Below are positions 5,434 through 6,945 of a stretch of 6,945 nucleotides of DNA, piece by piece. The DNA is from JBCBKZ01 sp039026975. Lineage in GTDB: Bacteria > Bacteroidota > Bacteroidia > J057. The stretch spans positions 1-6,945 of the forward strand of contig JBCCLI010000358.1 of the NCBI GenBank assembly GCA_039026975.1, in the 5' to 3' direction. Positions within the stretch are counted from its first letter, which is position 1. Each line of letters opens with the position of its first letter. The notes under the pieces were generated by a model that had not been told where the DNA came from, searched no databases, and saw only the letters and a list, made by a program, of their open reading frames with translations. Both the position numbers and the translations under genes were made by a program.

Positions 5434-6552
5434 ATGAAAACACTATTTGCTCTTTTGGCTTCAACAGCTTTCCTTTTTTTCTCCTGCAATCCACCACATG
5501 AAACGTCTTTAGCAGTTGACTATTCTCAAGAAGTCTTCATAAGTGGAGAAGAGGGATATGCCTGCTATAGAATTCCAGCCATCATTTCTCTAGAAGAAGG
5601 AAAACTAATCGCCTTTGCGGAAGGGAGAAAAGGAGGATGCTCAGATACGGGAGATATAGACTTGGTCATGAAAACATCTGAGGATGGTGGTCAGACCTGG
5701 AGTCCACTCCAACTTATTTGGGACAGCGGGGAAAATACCAGCGGAAACCCGGCTCCCATTCTGGACAAAAGTACTGGAGACATTCACCTCCTGTGTACCT
5801 GGAACCTGGGGACTGATAAAGAGTCTGAAATCATTGACCAGACTAGTGAGGATGGACGGCATGTGTTTGTGATACGTTCTACAGATCAGGGTAAGAGTTG
5901 GGAAGAGCCGAGAGAGATCACATCAGCTGTTAAGGACACCTCCTGGACATGGTATGCTACCGGACCGGGATCTGGCATGCAGATTCAGGCTGGAGAAAAT
6001 GCAGGTAGATTGGTATTGGGCTGTGATCATATTGAAGCAGAGAGTAAGAAATATTATTCTCATCTTATTTACTCGGATGATCATGGAGAGAATTGGCAAT
6101 TAGGGGGCACTACTCCTTATGATCAGGTAAACGAGTGTGAGGTGGCAGAGTTGTCAGATGGGAGGCTCATGCTCAACATGCGTAACTACGACCGCAGCCA
6201 GAAACTCAGACAAATCGCTTATAGTGAAGATGGAGGCTTAAGCTGGACCCATCAGCAGCACGATTCTACCCTCATAGAACCTATTTGTCAGGCTAGTCTT
6301 GAGAGCTATTTTTCTGGAGAACAACGTATGCTATTCTTCACTAATCCGGCAGATACGGCTTCGCGAGTGAACATGACCCTCAGAATGAGTCCTGATGATG
6401 GGACTTCATGGCCTATTTCTCTGGTTCTACATGCTGGACCGGCGGCCTACTCAGACTTGGTCATCGAAGACGGGATAATGGGTTGTCTGTTTGAAGCTGG
6501 AAAAGAGAGTCCTTATGAGAGAATAACGTATACCAGCTTTAGCGTTAAATAA
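5434..6552 (+). CDS. GH33 exo-alpha-sialidase, lipoprotein
   Basis: This 372-residue protein is a stand-alone sialidase that releases terminal sialic acids from glycoconjugates. A lipoprotein signal ends in LFFSC with C18 as the likely lipidated residue; the following NPPHE lacks the acidic surface-export signal known in Bacteroidota, which favours a periplasm-facing protein. The six-bladed propeller shows YRIP at 45-48 and five Asp boxes (SxDxGxxW): 82-89, 149-156, 214-221, 264-271 and 319-326. By spacing against characterised bacterial sialidases the catalytic set is complete: arginine triad R46, R250 and R311, acid/base D71, Glu E234 (NECEVAEL) and nucleophile Y339 (AAYSDL). Activity is therefore expected. 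No lectin or carbohydrate-binding module is attached. No sialate lyase, transporter or SusCD pair lies alongside, so it is not part of a visible sialic-acid operon. The ATG at 5426 runs into a stop at once, so 5434 is the start. Confidence 0.93.
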   Translation: MKTLFALLASTAFLFFSCNPPHETSLAVDYSQEVFISGEEGYACYRIPAIISLEEGKLIAFAEGRKGGCSDTGDIDLVMKTSEDGGQTWSPLQLIWDSGENTSGNPAPILDKSTGDIHLLCTWNLGTDKESEIIDQTSEDGRHVFVIRSTDQGKSWEEPREITSAVKDTSWTWYATGPGSGMQIQAGENAGRLVLGCDHIEAESKKYYSHLIYSDDHGENWQLGGTTPYDQVNECEVAELSDGRLMLNMRNYDRSQKLRQIAYSEDGGLSWTHQQHDSTLIEPICQASLESYFSGEQRMLFFTNPADTASRVNMTLRMSPDDGTSWPISLVLHAGPAAYSDLVIEDGIMGCLFEAGKESPYERITYTSFSVK

Positions 6553-6554
6553 AT

Positions 6555-6600
6555 CTTGGCGGCTTTACGTATAAAACTTCACGCCAAGCTGCCAAGTTTT
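6555..6600 (+). terminator. Likely intrinsic terminator after the sialidase
   Basis: CTTGGCGGC (6555-6563) can pair with GCTGCCAAG (6588-6596), with one G-U wobble, and TTTT follows at 6597-6600. It begins 3 bp after the sialidase stop. An alternative partner, CGCCAAG (6582-6588), lets the same left arm form a shorter hairpin. The loop of the longer form is wide (24 nt), which lowers confidence. It sits between convergent genes and may serve both. Confidence 0.5.
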
Positions 6601-6629
6601 CATACAGGTTATTTCAAAAAATCATACCC

Positions 6630-6945
6630 CTACAACCTCGGAATCTCCATAAAGAATTTAGTACCCTCCCCCTCAGCACTTTCTATGTTCCACTTTCCTT
6701 TAATATTCTCAAGGCGGGAGGTAATATTACGAATTCCGTAGCCATTATAAGTTTCATTTATATCAAAGCCTTTCCCATCATCACTGACGGTTATGAGGAT
6801 GATTTCCTCATCTTCAGAAATACTAATCCAGCCATTTTCAGCCTCCGCATGTTTCAGGATATTATTAATAATTTCGAGAATGATGTTGTAGATATGATAG
6901 CTTAAACTACCAAAATTGAATCCCGGCTGGGTATTAACTACCAAA
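6630..6945 (-). CDS. Sensor histidine kinase, C-terminal ATPase domain, 5'-truncated by window edge
   Basis: The minus-strand frame runs in from the right edge and ends at TAG 6632-6630, giving about 104 C-terminal residues. They form most of a HATPase_c domain: an N-box EIINNILKHAEAENGWISIS, the G1 box DDGKGFD, the G2 region GYGIRNITSRLENIKG, and GEGTKFFMEIP at the end. The N-box wording (NNILKHA) and the GIRNITSRLENIKG stretch are typical of the NarX/DesK type (HisKA_3 family), whose kinases usually pair with NarL/FixJ-type response regulators; such a partner, if present, would lie outside the window. The sensor part and the phospho-accepting histidine are not included. The TTG at the edge (6944) is most likely an internal leucine rather than the start. 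The gene converges with the sialidase, so a regulatory link is not implied. Confidence 0.88.
   Translation of the reverse strand, partial: LVVNTQPGFNFGSLSYHIYNIILEIINNILKHAEAENGWISISEDEEIILITVSDDGKGFDINETYNGYGIRNITSRLENIKGKWNIESAEGEGTKFFMEIPRL

Noticed and set aside
5641..5872. Open frames of 62-73 codons on both strands within the sialidase.
   Set aside because: They overlap the Asp-box-bearing frame and show no independent motif.
6556..6741. A 61-codon plus-strand frame between the sialidase and the kinase.
   Set aside because: Its start lies in the likely terminator and its second half is antisense to the conserved kinase ATPase domain.
1..6945. CRISPR array, tRNA, rRNA and insertion-sequence ends.
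   Set aside because: No regular repeat-spacer pattern, cloverleaf, rRNA-like stretch, transposase frame or terminal inverted repeats with target duplications were seen.

Overview
The window looks like chromosomal DNA from a member of the Bacteroidota, probably close to the Cytophagales. This is an inference from several things: AT-leaning composition, starts with no clear Shine-Dalgarno, a toxin-antitoxin pair of a type common in that phylum, and the family make-up of the genes. No rRNA, tRNA or named marker gene is present to fix the taxonomy.

Left third (1-2133), accessory locus. A VapBC-type toxin-antitoxin module (antitoxin cut by the window edge, PIN toxin 200-583) is followed after 20 bp by an alpha/beta hydrolase (604-1464). 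Then, 69 bp further on, comes a second copy of the same module (1534-2133). It still aligns along its whole length but is wrecked by frameshifts, stop codons and loss of an active-site glutamate. The hydrolase keeps its full reading frame, yet two of its three expected catalytic residues appear to be replaced (nucleophile position Asn105, histidine position Leu267). The locus is therefore a direct duplication with one live copy and one dead copy around a possibly inactive enzyme.

Middle (2134-2502), 369 bp without a clear gene. It holds a GC-rich block (about 60 % GC over roughly 2211-2320, against an AT-rich surround) with a 40-codon open frame and a hairpin. Next to it is an inverted-repeat structure whose core motifs and spacing recall an integron attC site, and then a small palindrome. 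The attC reading is tentative.

Right part (2503-6945), ordinary single genes. These are a secreted calcineurin-like/purple-acid-phosphatase-like metallophosphatase (2503-4062, +), a luciferase-like flavin-dependent monooxygenase (4118-5146, -), a GH33 exo-sialidase lipoprotein with a complete set of catalytic residues (5434-6552, +), and the C-terminal ATPase end of a sensor histidine kinase (6630 to the right edge, -). The phosphatase and monooxygenase converge, the monooxygenase and sialidase diverge from a 287 bp intergenic region, and the sialidase and kinase converge on a likely terminator. Each is probably its own transcription unit and no shared pathway is evident. The phosphatase and sialidase are both exported hydrolases that could serve phosphate and sialic-acid scavenging.

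I did not find a convincing new multi-gene system. The most unusual material is the duplicated module with its altered hydrolase and the structured GC-rich patch beside it.
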